DNA of 64,000 bases from Bradyrhizobium sp. ORS 278 (GTDB taxonomy: Bacteria; Pseudomonadota; Alphaproteobacteria; Rhizobiales; Xanthobacteraceae). The notes below the pieces were generated by a model. That model saw only the letters and a program-made list of their open reading frames with translations. It was not told where the DNA came from and did not search any database. Shown here in pieces: positions 36,716-45,391 of this stretch (the first letter of the stretch is position 1; each line of letters begins with the position of its first letter). The DNA is taken from assembly GCF_000026145.1 (NCBI RefSeq), contig NC_009445.1, positions 2,666,001 through 2,730,000 of the forward strand, in the 5' to 3' direction. A program made the translations under genes and the position numbers.

Positions 36716-37378
36716 TCACTCCGAATAGCGCTGTTCGGCCCAGGGATCGCCGCGGTTGTGATAGCCGCGGACTTCCCAATAGCCGGGCTTGTCGGCATCG
36801 AGAAACTCGATGGCCTTGAGCCATTTCGCGCTCTTCCAGAAATACAGATGCGGCACCACGACGCGCACCGGGCCGCCATGCTCGAGGGAGAGCGGTGCGC
36901 CGGACCAGCTGTGCGCGAGCAGCGCATCCTCGGCGGCGAAATCCTCCAGCGCGAGATTGGTGGTGTAGCCGTCATAGGAATGCAGCACGACGAAATTGGC
37001 TGTTTCGCGCGGGCGGCAGGCGGCGAGCAGGTCGCGTGTCGCGAGCCCCTCCCATTGATTGTCGTAGCGCGACCAGGTCGTGACGCAATGGATGTCGGAG
37101 ACGAACTGGCGCTGCTCCTGGGCGAGAAAGGCCGACATGTCCCAGAACAGCGGATTTTCGACCGCGCCATAGACGTCGAGCCGCCAGCGCTCTGATGTGA
37201 CCGACGGCGTCAGGCCGAGGTCGAGCACCGGCCAGTCGCGGGTCAGGTGTTGGCCCGGCGGCAGCCGCTCGTCCTCCGGCCGAACGATGCGGCCGGTGAG
37301 GAATTTGCCCTCGCGCGCCCAGCGTTCCTTGCTGCGGGTCAGCTTGCTCTCGGGCGGCAGCCCGGACTCGTCTGCCAT
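36716..37378 (-). CDS. Sulfite-oxidase-like molybdopterin protein
   Basis: 220 residues from ATG 37378; a GTG at 37408 would add ten residues. Oxidoreductase molybdopterin-binding domain only, without the dimerisation domain of eukaryotic sulfite oxidase. The likely molybdenum ligand is Cys98 in SDIHCVTTWSRYDNQWEG. Further conserved parts are LHSYDGYTTNLALED and HGGPVRVVVPHLYFWKSAKW. No Tat or Sec signal, so it seems cytoplasmic, like the YuiH group. Electron acceptor and substrate unknown. It follows the transporter gene by 26 bases. Confidence 0.85.
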   Translation of the reverse strand: MADESGLPPESKLTRSKERWAREGKFLTGRIVRPEDERLPPGQHLTRDWPVLDLGLTPSVTSERWRLDVYGAVENPLFWDMSAFLAQEQRQFVSDIHCVTTWSRYDNQWEGLATRDLLAACRPRETANFVVLHSYDGYTTNLALEDFAAEDALLAHSWSGAPLSLEHGGPVRVVVPHLYFWKSAKWLKAIEFLDADKPGYWEVRGYHNRGDPWAEQRYSE

Positions 37379-37404
37379 CTCGGCACCCCGTCGATTTGAG
37401 CGGC

Positions 37405-38730
37405 TCACTCATGCCTGTGCATGGCGGACGCATGCTTGGTGTCGCGCATGGTCGCATAGATGAGCAGCGAGAGGAAGATCACGCCGGACAGGTAATAATA
37501 GAACCAGGTTTCGTGCCCGATGCTCTTGAAATAGAGCGCGATCGCCGGCGCGGTGCCGCCGAACAGCGACACGGTGATCGCGTAGGGCAGGCCGACGCCC
37601 AGCGCGCGGATGTTGGTCGGGAACAGCTCGGCTTTGACCACGGCATTGATCGAGGTGTAGCCGGCGGTGAAGATCCAGGCGCCGCAGATCAGCAGGAAGG
37701 CCGTGAACGGCTCCTTGGTGGCCTTGAGCGCGGTCAGGATCGGGATCGTCGACAGCGTGCCGGCGATGCCGAAGAAGATCAAGAGCGGCTTGCGGCCGAT
37801 GCGGTCGGAGATCGCGCCGTACAGCGGCTGCAGCACGCAGGCGAACAGCAGCGAGCCGAAGATCACCATCGTGGTCTGGTCCTCGGTCAGGCCGACCGAG
37901 AGTTTCACGAAGGTCTGCATGTAGGTCGTGAATGTATAGAATGCCGCGGTGCCGCCGGCGGTGAGGCCGACGACGAGCAGCAGCTCGCGCGGATATCGGA
38001 ACAGCGCGGCCATCGAGCTGGACGAGCCCGCCTTCTTCTTGGCCTCCACGAAGGCCTCGGTCTCGTGCAGATTGCGCCGCATCACCGCGACGAAGATCGC
38101 AAGACAGGCGCCGATGAAGAACGGGATGCGCCAGCCCCAGGCCTTCAGCTCGTCCGTGGTCAGAAACACCTTCTGCAGCAGCAGGAGCACGATGATCGCG
38201 GTGAGCTGGCCGCCGATCAAAGTGACGTATTGGAAGCTGGAATAGAAGCCGCGGTGCTTGGCGTCGGCGACTTCCGACAGATAGGTGGCGCTGGCGCCAT
38301 ATTCGCCGCCGAGGCTCAGCCCCTCGATCACGCGGGCGAGCGCCAGGATGATCGGCGCCGCGATGCCGATCGTGGCATAGGTCGGCGTCACCGCGATGAT
38401 CAGCGAGCCGAAGCACATGCAGAGTACGGAGATCGTGAGCGACAGCCGCCGGCCATACTGGTCGGCGAGATAGCCGAACAGCCAGCCGCCGAGCGGGCGC
38501 ATCAGGAAGGTGGCGGCGAACACCACCGCGGCGTTGAGCTGCTCGACGACCGGATCCTTCGAGGGGAAGAACGCCGGCGCGAAATACAGCGCGAACGCGG
38601 TGTAGGCATAGAAATCGTACCATTCGACGAGGTTGCCGGCGGAGCCGATCAGGATCGCCTTGATGCGGCGCTCGACGTCCGCGATCGACGTGGCGGGCTC
38701 TACGGCAGGCTCGATCGCCTGGTCTGTCAT
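37405..38730 (-). CDS. MFS transporter, metabolite:H+ symporter (MHS) family
   Basis: 441 residues from ATG 38730 (cggagaccggac upstream). Twelve helices. The N-terminal GNLVEWYDFYAYTAFALYFAPAFFP and LADQYGRRLSLTISV, and RVIEGLSLGGEYGASATYLSE in helix 4, are MHS hallmarks (KgtP, ProP, ShiA relatives). Imports a carboxylate or a similar small metabolite with protons; KgtP-like dicarboxylate uptake is the closest guess. Probably co-transcribed with the molybdopterin protein downstream. Confidence 0.92.
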   Translation of the reverse strand: MTDQAIEPAVEPATSIADVERRIKAILIGSAGNLVEWYDFYAYTAFALYFAPAFFPSKDPVVEQLNAAVVFAATFLMRPLGGWLFGYLADQYGRRLSLTISVLCMCFGSLIIAVTPTYATIGIAAPIILALARVIEGLSLGGEYGASATYLSEVADAKHRGFYSSFQYVTLIGGQLTAIIVLLLLQKVFLTTDELKAWGWRIPFFIGACLAIFVAVMRRNLHETEAFVEAKKKAGSSSSMAALFRYPRELLLVVGLTAGGTAAFYTFTTYMQTFVKLSVGLTEDQTTMVIFGSLLFACVLQPLYGAISDRIGRKPLLIFFGIAGTLSTIPILTALKATKEPFTAFLLICGAWIFTAGYTSINAVVKAELFPTNIRALGVGLPYAITVSLFGGTAPAIALYFKSIGHETWFYYYLSGVIFLSLLIYATMRDTKHASAMHRHE

Positions 38731-38855
38731 GTCCGGTCTCCGGGGCACGCGTGATTTTGCGGCCCTTCTACGGGAGCCGCCGGGATTGCCAATATGGAAT
38801 AAGGGCGGGGGTCGTATGTTCCTTCGGGAGGAACTCGCCGGCTCTGGAGCGGATC

Positions 38856-38996
38856 CGTAGCCCGGATAAGCGTCAGCCGACGCGCTTCGGCGTCGGCGAA
38901 AGCGACATCCGGGTTCACCGGCGATAGCGCGTGAGAACCCGGATGTCGCGTCCGCCTTCGCCCTTCGGGCGATGGCTCCCGCTCATCCGGGCTACG
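38856..38996. repeat. Palindromic repeat, family G
   Basis: cgtagcccggat (38856-38867) and atccgggctacg (38985-38996) are perfect outer arms. Inner pair gacatccgggttc/gaacccggatgtc, plus 'cttcggcg' and 'cgccttcg' stems. Lies between the MHS gene start and the amidase stop. Confidence 0.9.
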
Positions 38997-39008
38997 ATTT
39001 TGGTCCGC

Positions 39009-40433
39009 TCAGCCCTTCGGCGCGCGTGGGTCGATCGGGGTGGAGCTGCCGACGCCGAGGATGTCTTCCAGCACCTTGGCACCCGCGAGCAGGCCGGCGT
39101 CGTTGCGCGGGCGCGCGATCATCTGCAGGCCGACAGGCAGGCCGGAGGCCGTGAAGCCGCAGGGCAGCGACAGCGCCGGGCAGCAGGCGAGCGTGATCGC
39201 GTAGACGATGCCGAGCCATTGCACGTAATTGTCGAATGTGTGCCCGGCGCATTCGGCGACATAGCGGTTCTCGACCGGGAAGGGCGGCACGATCGTCGCC
39301 GGCGCCAGCAGCAGATCATAGGTCTCGAAGAACTTCACCGCGCGCGCGGTGATCGCCACGCGCTGTGCCTCGGCGCGCGCGATCTGCGCGACCGAAAGCT
39401 TCAGGCCTTCCTCGATGTTCCAGATCACTTCGGGCTTCAGCAGGTCGCGCTTGGTGCGCAGCAGCTCCTGCTTGCTCATCGCGAAGTCGAGCGCGCGCAG
39501 CACGTGGAAGCATTCATGCGCCTCGCTGAAATCAGGATGCGCTTCCTCGACGATCACGCCCAACTCAGAGAAGCGCTGCGCGGCCTTGCGGGTCACGGCG
39601 ATCACTTCGGGGTCGACCGGCGTGATGCCGAGATCGGGCGAGTAGGCGATGCGCACTGGCTTCTTGCCGGAGCGGGCGGCGGACAGGAACGAGGTCGCGG
39701 GCGAGGGCAGCGAGATCGGATCGGCGGCATGCTCGCCGCTCATCGCATCCAAGAGCAGCGCGAGGTCCTCGACATTCCGGGCCATCGGGCCCTGGACGCC
39801 GAGGTTGCGGTCGACGGATGTGGCCGGCGTATGCGCGACGCGGCCGAAGCTCGGGCGCAGGCCGATGATGCCGCAGAAGCTCGCAGGATTTCGCAGCGAG
39901 CCGCCCATGTCCGAGCCATGCGCCAGCCAGGCCATGCCGGTCGCGAGTGCCACCGCGGCGCCGCCGGAGGAACCGGCGGCCGAGCGGGACGTGTCCCAGG
40001 GATTGCGCGTCGCGCCAAACACCTCGTTGAAGGTGTTGGCGCCGGCGCCGAACTCCGGCGTGTTCGACTTGGCGTAGATCACGCCGCCATTGGCTTCGAG
40101 ATGCTCGACCAGGAGATCGGAGCGTTCCGGAATGCGGTCCTTGAAGATCGGCGAGCCCTGGGTGGTCAGCACGCCCTGGACGTCGGTGAGATCCTTGATC
40201 GGGATGGGCAGGCCGGCGAGCAGGCCGCGCTCATGGGCCGGCTTGCTCATCAGCGCCTTGGCGTGATCGCGGGCGCGGTCGAAGCACAGCGTTGGCAGCG
40301 CGTTGACCTTGTCGTCGACGACCTTGATGCGCGCTTCCAGCGCGTCGAGGCAATCGAGCGGCGTGATGTCGCCGGCCTTCAGCCTGTCGACGACGGCGCA
40401 GGCGGTCTCGCGGATCAATTCCTGGTCGGCCAA
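39009..40433 (-). CDS. Amidase (amidase signature family)
   Basis: 474 residues from TTG 40433, chosen because CAGGAGAA lies at correct spacing and no ATG is available nearby; the frame to 40541 has a non-amidase extension. Catalytic Ser-cisSer-Lys triad is present: Lys80 (GLPIPIKDL), Ser155 (AAGSSGG) and Ser179 (GSDMGGSLRNPA). Hydrolyses a carboxamide to acid and ammonia in the cytoplasm. Downstream of the SDR-like gene (79 bp gap), same strand. Substrate unknown. Confidence 0.92.
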   Translation of the reverse strand: MADQELIRETACAVVDRLKAGDITPLDCLDALEARIKVVDDKVNALPTLCFDRARDHAKALMSKPAHERGLLAGLPIPIKDLTDVQGVLTTQGSPIFKDRIPERSDLLVEHLEANGGVIYAKSNTPEFGAGANTFNEVFGATRNPWDTSRSAAGSSGGAAVALATGMAWLAHGSDMGGSLRNPASFCGIIGLRPSFGRVAHTPATSVDRNLGVQGPMARNVEDLALLLDAMSGEHAADPISLPSPATSFLSAARSGKKPVRIAYSPDLGITPVDPEVIAVTRKAAQRFSELGVIVEEAHPDFSEAHECFHVLRALDFAMSKQELLRTKRDLLKPEVIWNIEEGLKLSVAQIARAEAQRVAITARAVKFFETYDLLLAPATIVPPFPVENRYVAECAGHTFDNYVQWLGIVYAITLACCPALSLPCGFTASGLPVGLQMIARPRNDAGLLAGAKVLEDILGVGSSTPIDPRAPKG

Positions 40434-40512
40434 GGCGTGGTTCTCCTGATTGGAAGCGTTCCGGCGCCGTGCTGTAGACCACGTTTCGTCCGGTGTGGAA
40501 AGATCGCTGCGC

Positions 40513-41289
40513 TCAACCCCACCCCGCGCTGATGCCGCCATCGACGGTATAGATCACGCCCGAGGTGTAGCCAGCGCGGTCGGATGCCAGGAACGCCATC
40601 AGGTCGGCGATCTCTCTGGCGTGCGCGGGGCGGCCGAGCGGCAGGCCTTTCTGGAATTCCGTGTAGCGGCTTTCGTCGCCGAACTGCTGTTTGGCACGGG
40701 TCTTCAGCAGGGTGACGTGGCGGTCGGTGCCGACCGGGCCGGGATTGATGCCGACGACGCGGATGTTGTCGGCGAGGCTCTGGGAGCCGAGCGCGCGGGT
40801 GAAGGCCATCAGCGCCGCGTTGCCGGCGCTGCCGCAGATGTAGTTGAAATCGAACTTCTCTCCGGCCGCGCCGATGTCGTTGATGATCACGCCGGCGCCG
40901 CGCGCCTTCATCCGGGCGTAGACCAGCCGGGCGAGGTTGATGAAGCCGAATACCTTGAGGTCCCAGGCGTGCCGCCAGGTCGCCTCGTCGATCTTGTCGA
41001 TCGGGCCGCCGGGAATGTCGCCGGCATTGTTGACGAGGATGTCGATGTCGGCGGCCTCCTGCGCGAGCCGCGCCACATCTTCGGATTTGCGCAGGTCGAC
41101 GACGTGCGCCCTTGCGTCGATCTGGTGCGTCGAGCGCAGTTGCTCGACCAGCGCCGCGAGCCGGTCGCCGCTGCGCGCCGCAAGGCTGACATGACAGCCT
41201 TCCTCGGCGAACACCTCGGCCGCTGCGGCGCCGATGCCCTTGGAGGCGCCGGTGATGAGAACGCGCTTGCCGCGCAGATGAAGATCCAT
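40513..41289 (-). CDS. SDR-fold protein with altered catalytic residues
   Basis: 258 residues from ATG 41289. The Rossmann part is normal: GASKGIG (14-20) for NAD(P) binding and LVNNAG. The four catalytic positions are not. By alignment to classical SDRs, the usual Asn is Asp110, Ser is Gly140 (IINDIGAAG), Tyr is Gly153 and Lys is Asn157 (GSAGNAALMAFTRALG); Tyr150 lies three residues too early. A dehydrogenase reaction by the normal mechanism is therefore doubtful. Precedes the amidase and is divergent from the tartrate dehydrogenase-like gene. Confidence 0.85.
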   Translation of the reverse strand: MDLHLRGKRVLITGASKGIGAAAAEVFAEEGCHVSLAARSGDRLAALVEQLRSTHQIDARAHVVDLRKSEDVARLAQEAADIDILVNNAGDIPGGPIDKIDEATWRHAWDLKVFGFINLARLVYARMKARGAGVIINDIGAAGEKFDFNYICGSAGNAALMAFTRALGSQSLADNIRVVGINPGPVGTDRHVTLLKTRAKQQFGDESRYTEFQKGLPLGRPAHAREIADLMAFLASDRAGYTSGVIYTVDGGISAGWG

Positions 41290-41446
41290 GGAGGGCTCTC
41301 GTTGAGGGGAGGGAAACCGGATTGTCTTGCGCGCCAGCCATGCGGTCAATCTTGCACCGCAGCGTTGCGCTTGCCTCCGGTTTGGTCCATTCAGGCGATC
41401 GACGATTTCGGCCGGGCTAACCGGCGACCATGTGAGGATCCGCTCG

Positions 41447-42520
41447 ATGAGCAAGAAGCCCTATCGCATCGCAGTCATTCCCGGCGACGGCATCGGCAAG
41501 GAGGTCATGCCCGAGGGATTGCGCGTGATCGAGGCGGCCGCCAAGAAGCATGGCGTCGCGGTGCAGTTCGATCATTTCGACTTCTCGAGCTACGACTATT
41601 ACGAGAAGCACGGCCAGATGATGCCTGACGACTGGAAGAGCCAGATCGGCGGCCATGACGCGATCTACTTCGGCGCCGTCGGCTGGCCGGCCAAGATCGC
41701 CGACCACGTCTCGCTGTGGGGCTCGCTGATCAAGTTCCGCCGCGAGTTCGATCAGTATGTGAACCTGCGTCCGGTGCGGCTGATGCCGGGCGTGCCGTGC
41801 CCGCTGGCCAACCGCAAGCCGGGCGACATCGATTTCTGGGTGGTGCGCGAGAACACGGAAGGCGAGTACTCGTCCGTCGGCGGCCGCATGTTCCCTGACA
41901 CCGACCGCGAGTTCGTCACGCAGCAGACGGTGATGACCCGCACCGGCGTCGACCGCATCCTGAAGTTCGCGTTCGAGCTCGCGCAGTCCCGGCCGAAGAA
42001 GCATCTGACGTCGGCGACCAAGTCCAACGGCATTTCGATCACGATGCCGTATTGGGACGAGCGGGTCGAAGCGATGGCGAAGAACTATCCGGGCGTGAAG
42101 TGGGACAAATACCACATCGACATCCTCACCGCGAATTTCGTGCTGCATCCGGACTGGTTCGACGTCGTCGTCGGCTCCAATTTGTTCGGCGACATCCTGT
42201 CGGATCTCGGCCCGGCCTGCACCGGCACCATCGGCATCGCGCCGTCCGGCAACATCAATCCGGAACGCAATTTCCCGTCGGTGTTCGAGCCGGTGCACGG
42301 CTCGGCGCCTGATATCGCCGGGCAGGGAATCGCCAATCCGATCGGCATGATCTGGTCGGGCGCGATGATGCTGGAGCATCTGGGGGAGAAGACCGCGGCG
42401 CAGTCCATCGTCGGCGCGATCGAGCGCACGCTCGCGGAGCGGACGTTGCGGACGCGGGATCTCGGCGGCAATGCGGATACGGTGGCGTGTGGCAAGGCGG
42501 TCGCGGAGATGGTGGATTAG
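41447..42520 (+). CDS. Tartrate/D-malate dehydrogenase family (isopropylmalate dehydrogenase-like)
   Basis: 357 residues from ATG 41447. NAD-dependent oxidative decarboxylase fold: IAVIPGDGIGKEVMPEG at the N-terminus, RENTEGEYSSVGGR in the middle, and the metal-binding GSNLFGDILSDLGPACTGTIGIAPSGNINPER. Segment KFRREFDQYVNLRPVRLMPGV and overall pattern fit TtuC/DmlA rather than LeuB. Acts on tartrate or D-malate, giving oxaloglycolate or pyruvate. The 157 bp upstream contain the promoter shared with the divergent SDR-amidase pair. Confidence 0.92.
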   Translation: MSKKPYRIAVIPGDGIGKEVMPEGLRVIEAAAKKHGVAVQFDHFDFSSYDYYEKHGQMMPDDWKSQIGGHDAIYFGAVGWPAKIADHVSLWGSLIKFRREFDQYVNLRPVRLMPGVPCPLANRKPGDIDFWVVRENTEGEYSSVGGRMFPDTDREFVTQQTVMTRTGVDRILKFAFELAQSRPKKHLTSATKSNGISITMPYWDERVEAMAKNYPGVKWDKYHIDILTANFVLHPDWFDVVVGSNLFGDILSDLGPACTGTIGIAPSGNINPERNFPSVFEPVHGSAPDIAGQGIANPIGMIWSGAMMLEHLGEKTAAQSIVGAIERTLAERTLRTRDLGGNADTVACGKAVAEMVD

Positions 42521-42533
42521 CTCAGCTGTTTAT

Positions 42534-42652
42534 CGTCGCCCCGGCGAACGCCGGGGCCCATAACCACCGGCCGTCGTTGTGGCTACCGGTCTCTGCCACC
42601 GTTCGCTACTGATCAATCACGCGGTATGGGTCCCGGCGTTCGCCGGGACGAC
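42534..42652. repeat. Palindromic repeat, family B
   Basis: Outer arms 'cgtcgccccggcgaacgccgg' and 'cccggcgttcgccgggacgac', with ggggcccataaccaccgg and ggtatgggtcccgg. First of three different palindromic repeats placed side by side between the tartrate dehydrogenase-like and hydroxyacid dehydrogenase genes. Confidence 0.85.
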
Positions 42653-42685
42653 AATGGTGGTTTTGGGCCGCAGCTCAGCCCACAT

Positions 42686-42766
42686 CGTCATTGCGAGGAG
42701 CGCAGCGACGAAGCAATCCAGAGTCCTTGCTCAGCCCTGGATTGCGTCGCTTCGCTCGCAATGACG
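42686..42766. repeat. Palindromic repeat, family A
   Basis: cgtcattgcgaggagcgcag and ttcgctcgcaatgacg as outer arms, with 'gaagcaatccag' and 'ccctggattgcg' inside. Middle member of the three-repeat block. Confidence 0.9.
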
Positions 42767-42773
42767 GAAAGGA

Positions 42774-42911
42774 CGTAGGGTGGGCAAAGGCGCGGCCGCG
42801 CTGCATCCCCAAGCGAAATTGTAGTGGCGCCGTGCCCACCATCTTGCCGCGTGCGCGCTGATCGATGGTGGGCACGCTGCCGCCTGCGGCGGCCGCTTTG
42901 CCCACCCTACG
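42774..42911. repeat. Palindromic repeat, family E
   Basis: cgtagggtgggcaaag at 42774 and ctttgcccaccctacg ending at 42911; inner 'gtgcccaccatc' and 'gatggtgggcac'. Third of the block; ends ten bases before the convergent hydroxyacid dehydrogenase stop. Confidence 0.9.
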
Positions 42912-42921
42912 CGTCAAATAA

Positions 42922-43833
42922 CTACGTCTTCGCCACCCTTCGGCAGTGCTCCCAGGCGGCGTGGATCAGGTTCTCGCTCGCCTCGGGGGTGCGGAACGCC
43001 GAGTGCGCCGACAGCGTCACGTTGGGGATCGTCGTCAGCACGTGACCGGCCGGCAGCGGCTCCGTATTGAAGACGTCGAGGCCGGCGTGGCGGATGTGGC
43101 CGGAGCGGAGCGCGTCGATCATCGCGGCTTCGTCGACGATGGCGGCGCGGGCGGTGTTGACGAAGAGCACGCCGTTGCGCATCTGCGCGATGCGCTCGCG
43201 CGAGAGGAAGCCGCGGGTGTCGTCGTTGAGCAGGAGATGCAGCGAGACCACGTGGCTGGTCGCCAGCAGCTGATCGAGCGACACGAACTCCACGCCCGGA
43301 TGGCTCTTCGGCGACCGGTTCCAGGCGATCACCTTCATGCCGCTGCCCGACGCGATGCGCGCGACCTCGGCGGCGATGCCGCCGAAGCCGATCAGGCCGA
43401 GTGTCTTGCCGGTGAGCTGCATGCCGTCGTCGCGCAGCCAGTTGCCGGCGCGCATCTCGCGGTCCATCTGCGCGAGGCCGCGCGCCGAAGCCCACATCAG
43501 GGCGACGGCAGCTTCCGCCACCGCCGTGTCGCCATAGCCCTTGATCAGGTGAACGGTGATGCCGAGCTCGGCCAGCTCTTCGGGATCCATGTAGCTGCGC
43601 GCGCCGGTGCCGAGGAACACGACATGCTTGAGCCCCTTGCACTGCTTCGCGACGTCTGTCGGCAGCGCGGTGTGGTCGACCACGCCGATCTCCGCGCCGT
43701 CGAGAATGACCGGCCAGTCCTCCGGCTTGATGTCGGGATCGAGATGCACGCGCATCTCGGGATCGCCAGATTGGCGCTGCCGCTCGAAGATCTCGGCCAG
43801 CGACAAGTTAGCGTCGATGAAAACTCCGCGCAC
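42922..43833 (-). CDS. D-isomer 2-hydroxyacid dehydrogenase
   Basis: 303 residues from GTG 43833, favoured because a perfect AGGAGG lies five bases upstream; ATG 43857 would add eight residues but has no such site. NAD-binding motif GLIGFGGIAAEVARIA (third glycine of the usual GxGxxG replaced by alanine), catalytic Arg in NTARAAIVDEAAM, Glu in GLDVFNTEPLP, and His in TLSAHSAFRT. Reduces a 2-keto acid or oxidises the D-hydroxy acid. Substrate unknown. Confidence 0.92.
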   Translation of the reverse strand: MRGVFIDANLSLAEIFERQRQSGDPEMRVHLDPDIKPEDWPVILDGAEIGVVDHTALPTDVAKQCKGLKHVVFLGTGARSYMDPEELAELGITVHLIKGYGDTAVAEAAVALMWASARGLAQMDREMRAGNWLRDDGMQLTGKTLGLIGFGGIAAEVARIASGSGMKVIAWNRSPKSHPGVEFVSLDQLLATSHVVSLHLLLNDDTRGFLSRERIAQMRNGVLFVNTARAAIVDEAAMIDALRSGHIRHAGLDVFNTEPLPAGHVLTTIPNVTLSAHSAFRTPEASENLIHAAWEHCRRVAKT

Positions 43834-43909
43834 TGATACCTCCTGATTAGATCCCATGAGCAGATGGGGCAGGGCGACTGACTGTTGTTCTGGCTCGAAG
43901 CGTCTCGGG

Positions 43910-44112
43910 CCTCATGGTTCGAGACGCGCCGTATGTATCGACCGGTGTTGCCGCACCGCCCCGGGCGCGGCGCTCCTCACCATGAGGGGCAGCTCCGAAA
44001 CCGGAGCTGCGGGCGGATCACTTGCTGCTTACCCATGGAGATGAAAAACAAGCTCGCCGCAGCCTCTCCCCTCATCCTGAGGAGCCGCGCAGCGGCGTCT
44101 CGAAGGATGAGG
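43910..44112. repeat. Palindromic repeats, family D (two copies)
   Basis: Copy one spans 43910-43987 ('cctcatggttcgagacgc' to 'gctcctcaccatgagg'). Copy two spans 44070-44112 ('cctcatcctgaggagccgcgc' to 'gtctcgaaggatgagg'). They fill 43858-44140 between the hydroxyacid dehydrogenase start and the amidohydrolase stop; no gene was seen there. Confidence 0.8.
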
Positions 44113-44140
44113 TCCCGATGCGTCCGCAAGCATCAGCCCG

Positions 44141-45391
44141 TCACGACGCCACGCCCGCCAGCGACAGCACGGTGTGCAGCAGCACATTGGCGCCCGCCGC
44201 GCAGTCGGACTGGGTCGCGTCCTCCAGCTCGTTGTGGCTGATGCCGTCCTTGCAGGGGACGAACACCATCGCCGCGGGCATGATGGTGTTGAGGTTGCAG
44301 GCGTCGTGGCCGGCGCCGGAGGTGATGCGGCGGTGGGAATAGCCGAGGGAGCCTGCGGCGCGCTCCACGGCGTCGACCAGCCTGGGATCGAAATGCGTCG
44401 GCGGCTTGCGCCATACCTGGTCGATCGCGATCTCGACGCGGCGCTTCTTGGAAATCTCGCTCGCGGCCGCGCGCAGACTGGCGTCGAGCGCCTCCAGGGT
44501 GTCGGCATTGGCGCTGCGGCAGTCGATGGTGAAGGCGATCTCGCCAGGGATGACGTTGCGCGAGGGATTGGCGATGACGGCCTCGCCGATGGTGGCGACC
44601 GCGTTGGGCCCGAGCCTGATCGCGATCTGCTCCAGGGTCAGCGCGAACTCCGACAGCGCCAGCAGCGCGTCGCGGCGCAGCGGCATCGGTGTCGAGCCGG
44701 CATGGCTCTCGAAGCCCGTCACCTTGCCGTCGTACCAGAACACGCCCTGGCCGTGATCGACCACGCCGATGGTCTTGTTCTCGGCCTCCAGGATCGGGCC
44801 CTGCTCGATGTGCAGTTCGACGAAGCCCGAGAACTTCTGCGTGCCGACGGCCGTTGCGCCGCGATAGCCGATGCCGTCCAGCGCCTCGCCGACCGTCACG
44901 CCTTCCGCGTCCTTGCGCGACAAGATGTCCTCGACGGTGAAGTCGCCGACATAGGCGGCCGACGCCATCATCGCCGGCGCGAAGCGCGAACCTTCCTCAT
45001 TGGTCCAGTTGACGATGCACAGCGGCGCGTCGGTCTCGATGCCGGCGTCGTTGAGTGTGCGGATCACTTCGAGCGCGCCGAGCGTGCCGAGGATGCCGTC
45101 GAACTTGCCGCCGGTCGGCTGGGTGTCGAGATGCGAGCCGAGCCCGACCGGCGGCTTCGACATGTCCCGGCCCTTGCGCAAGGCGAACATCGAGCCGAGC
45201 GTGTCGACGTGAACCTCCAGGCCTGCGTCCTCGCAGGCTTTCCGGAACCAGTCGCGGACCTGCTTGTCCTCCTGGCTCAAGGTCAGCCGGCGCACGCCGC
45301 CCTTCGGCGTGGCGCCGAATTTGGCGGTCTCGTGGATGCTGTCCCAGAGGCGGGCGGAATCGATCTGCAGATTGGTGGCGGCGCGGCTCAT
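44141..45391 (-). CDS. M20-family amidohydrolase (N-carbamoyl-L-amino acid hydrolase / allantoate amidohydrolase type)
   Basis: 416 residues. Zinc ligands are visible: His87 (GSHLDTQPTGGKFDGILG), Asp98, Glu132-133 (NWTNEEGSRFAPAM), His194 (ELHIEQGP) and His386 (CKDGISHNELED). SGAGHDACNL is also typical. Hydrolyses ureido compounds to amino acid, ammonia and CO2 in the cytoplasm. Start ATG overlaps the LysR stop by four bases. The amino-acid-type transporter on the other side of the shared promoter could supply the substrate. Confidence 0.92.
   Translation of the reverse strand: MSRAATNLQIDSARLWDSIHETAKFGATPKGGVRRLTLSQEDKQVRDWFRKACEDAGLEVHVDTLGSMFALRKGRDMSKPPVGLGSHLDTQPTGGKFDGILGTLGALEVIRTLNDAGIETDAPLCIVNWTNEEGSRFAPAMMASAAYVGDFTVEDILSRKDAEGVTVGEALDGIGYRGATAVGTQKFSGFVELHIEQGPILEAENKTIGVVDHGQGVFWYDGKVTGFESHAGSTPMPLRRDALLALSEFALTLEQIAIRLGPNAVATIGEAVIANPSRNVIPGEIAFTIDCRSANADTLEALDASLRAAASEISKKRRVEIAIDQVWRKPPTHFDPRLVDAVERAAGSLGYSHRRITSGAGHDACNLNTIMPAAMVFVPCKDGISHNELEDATQSDCAAGANVLLHTVLSLAGVAS

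Noticed and set aside
40513..41289. SDR-like gene as a decaying pseudogene
   Set aside because: The frame is full length, has a good ribosome site and an intact nucleotide-binding motif, and the changes form an ordered variant (GSAGNAAL) without stops or shifts.
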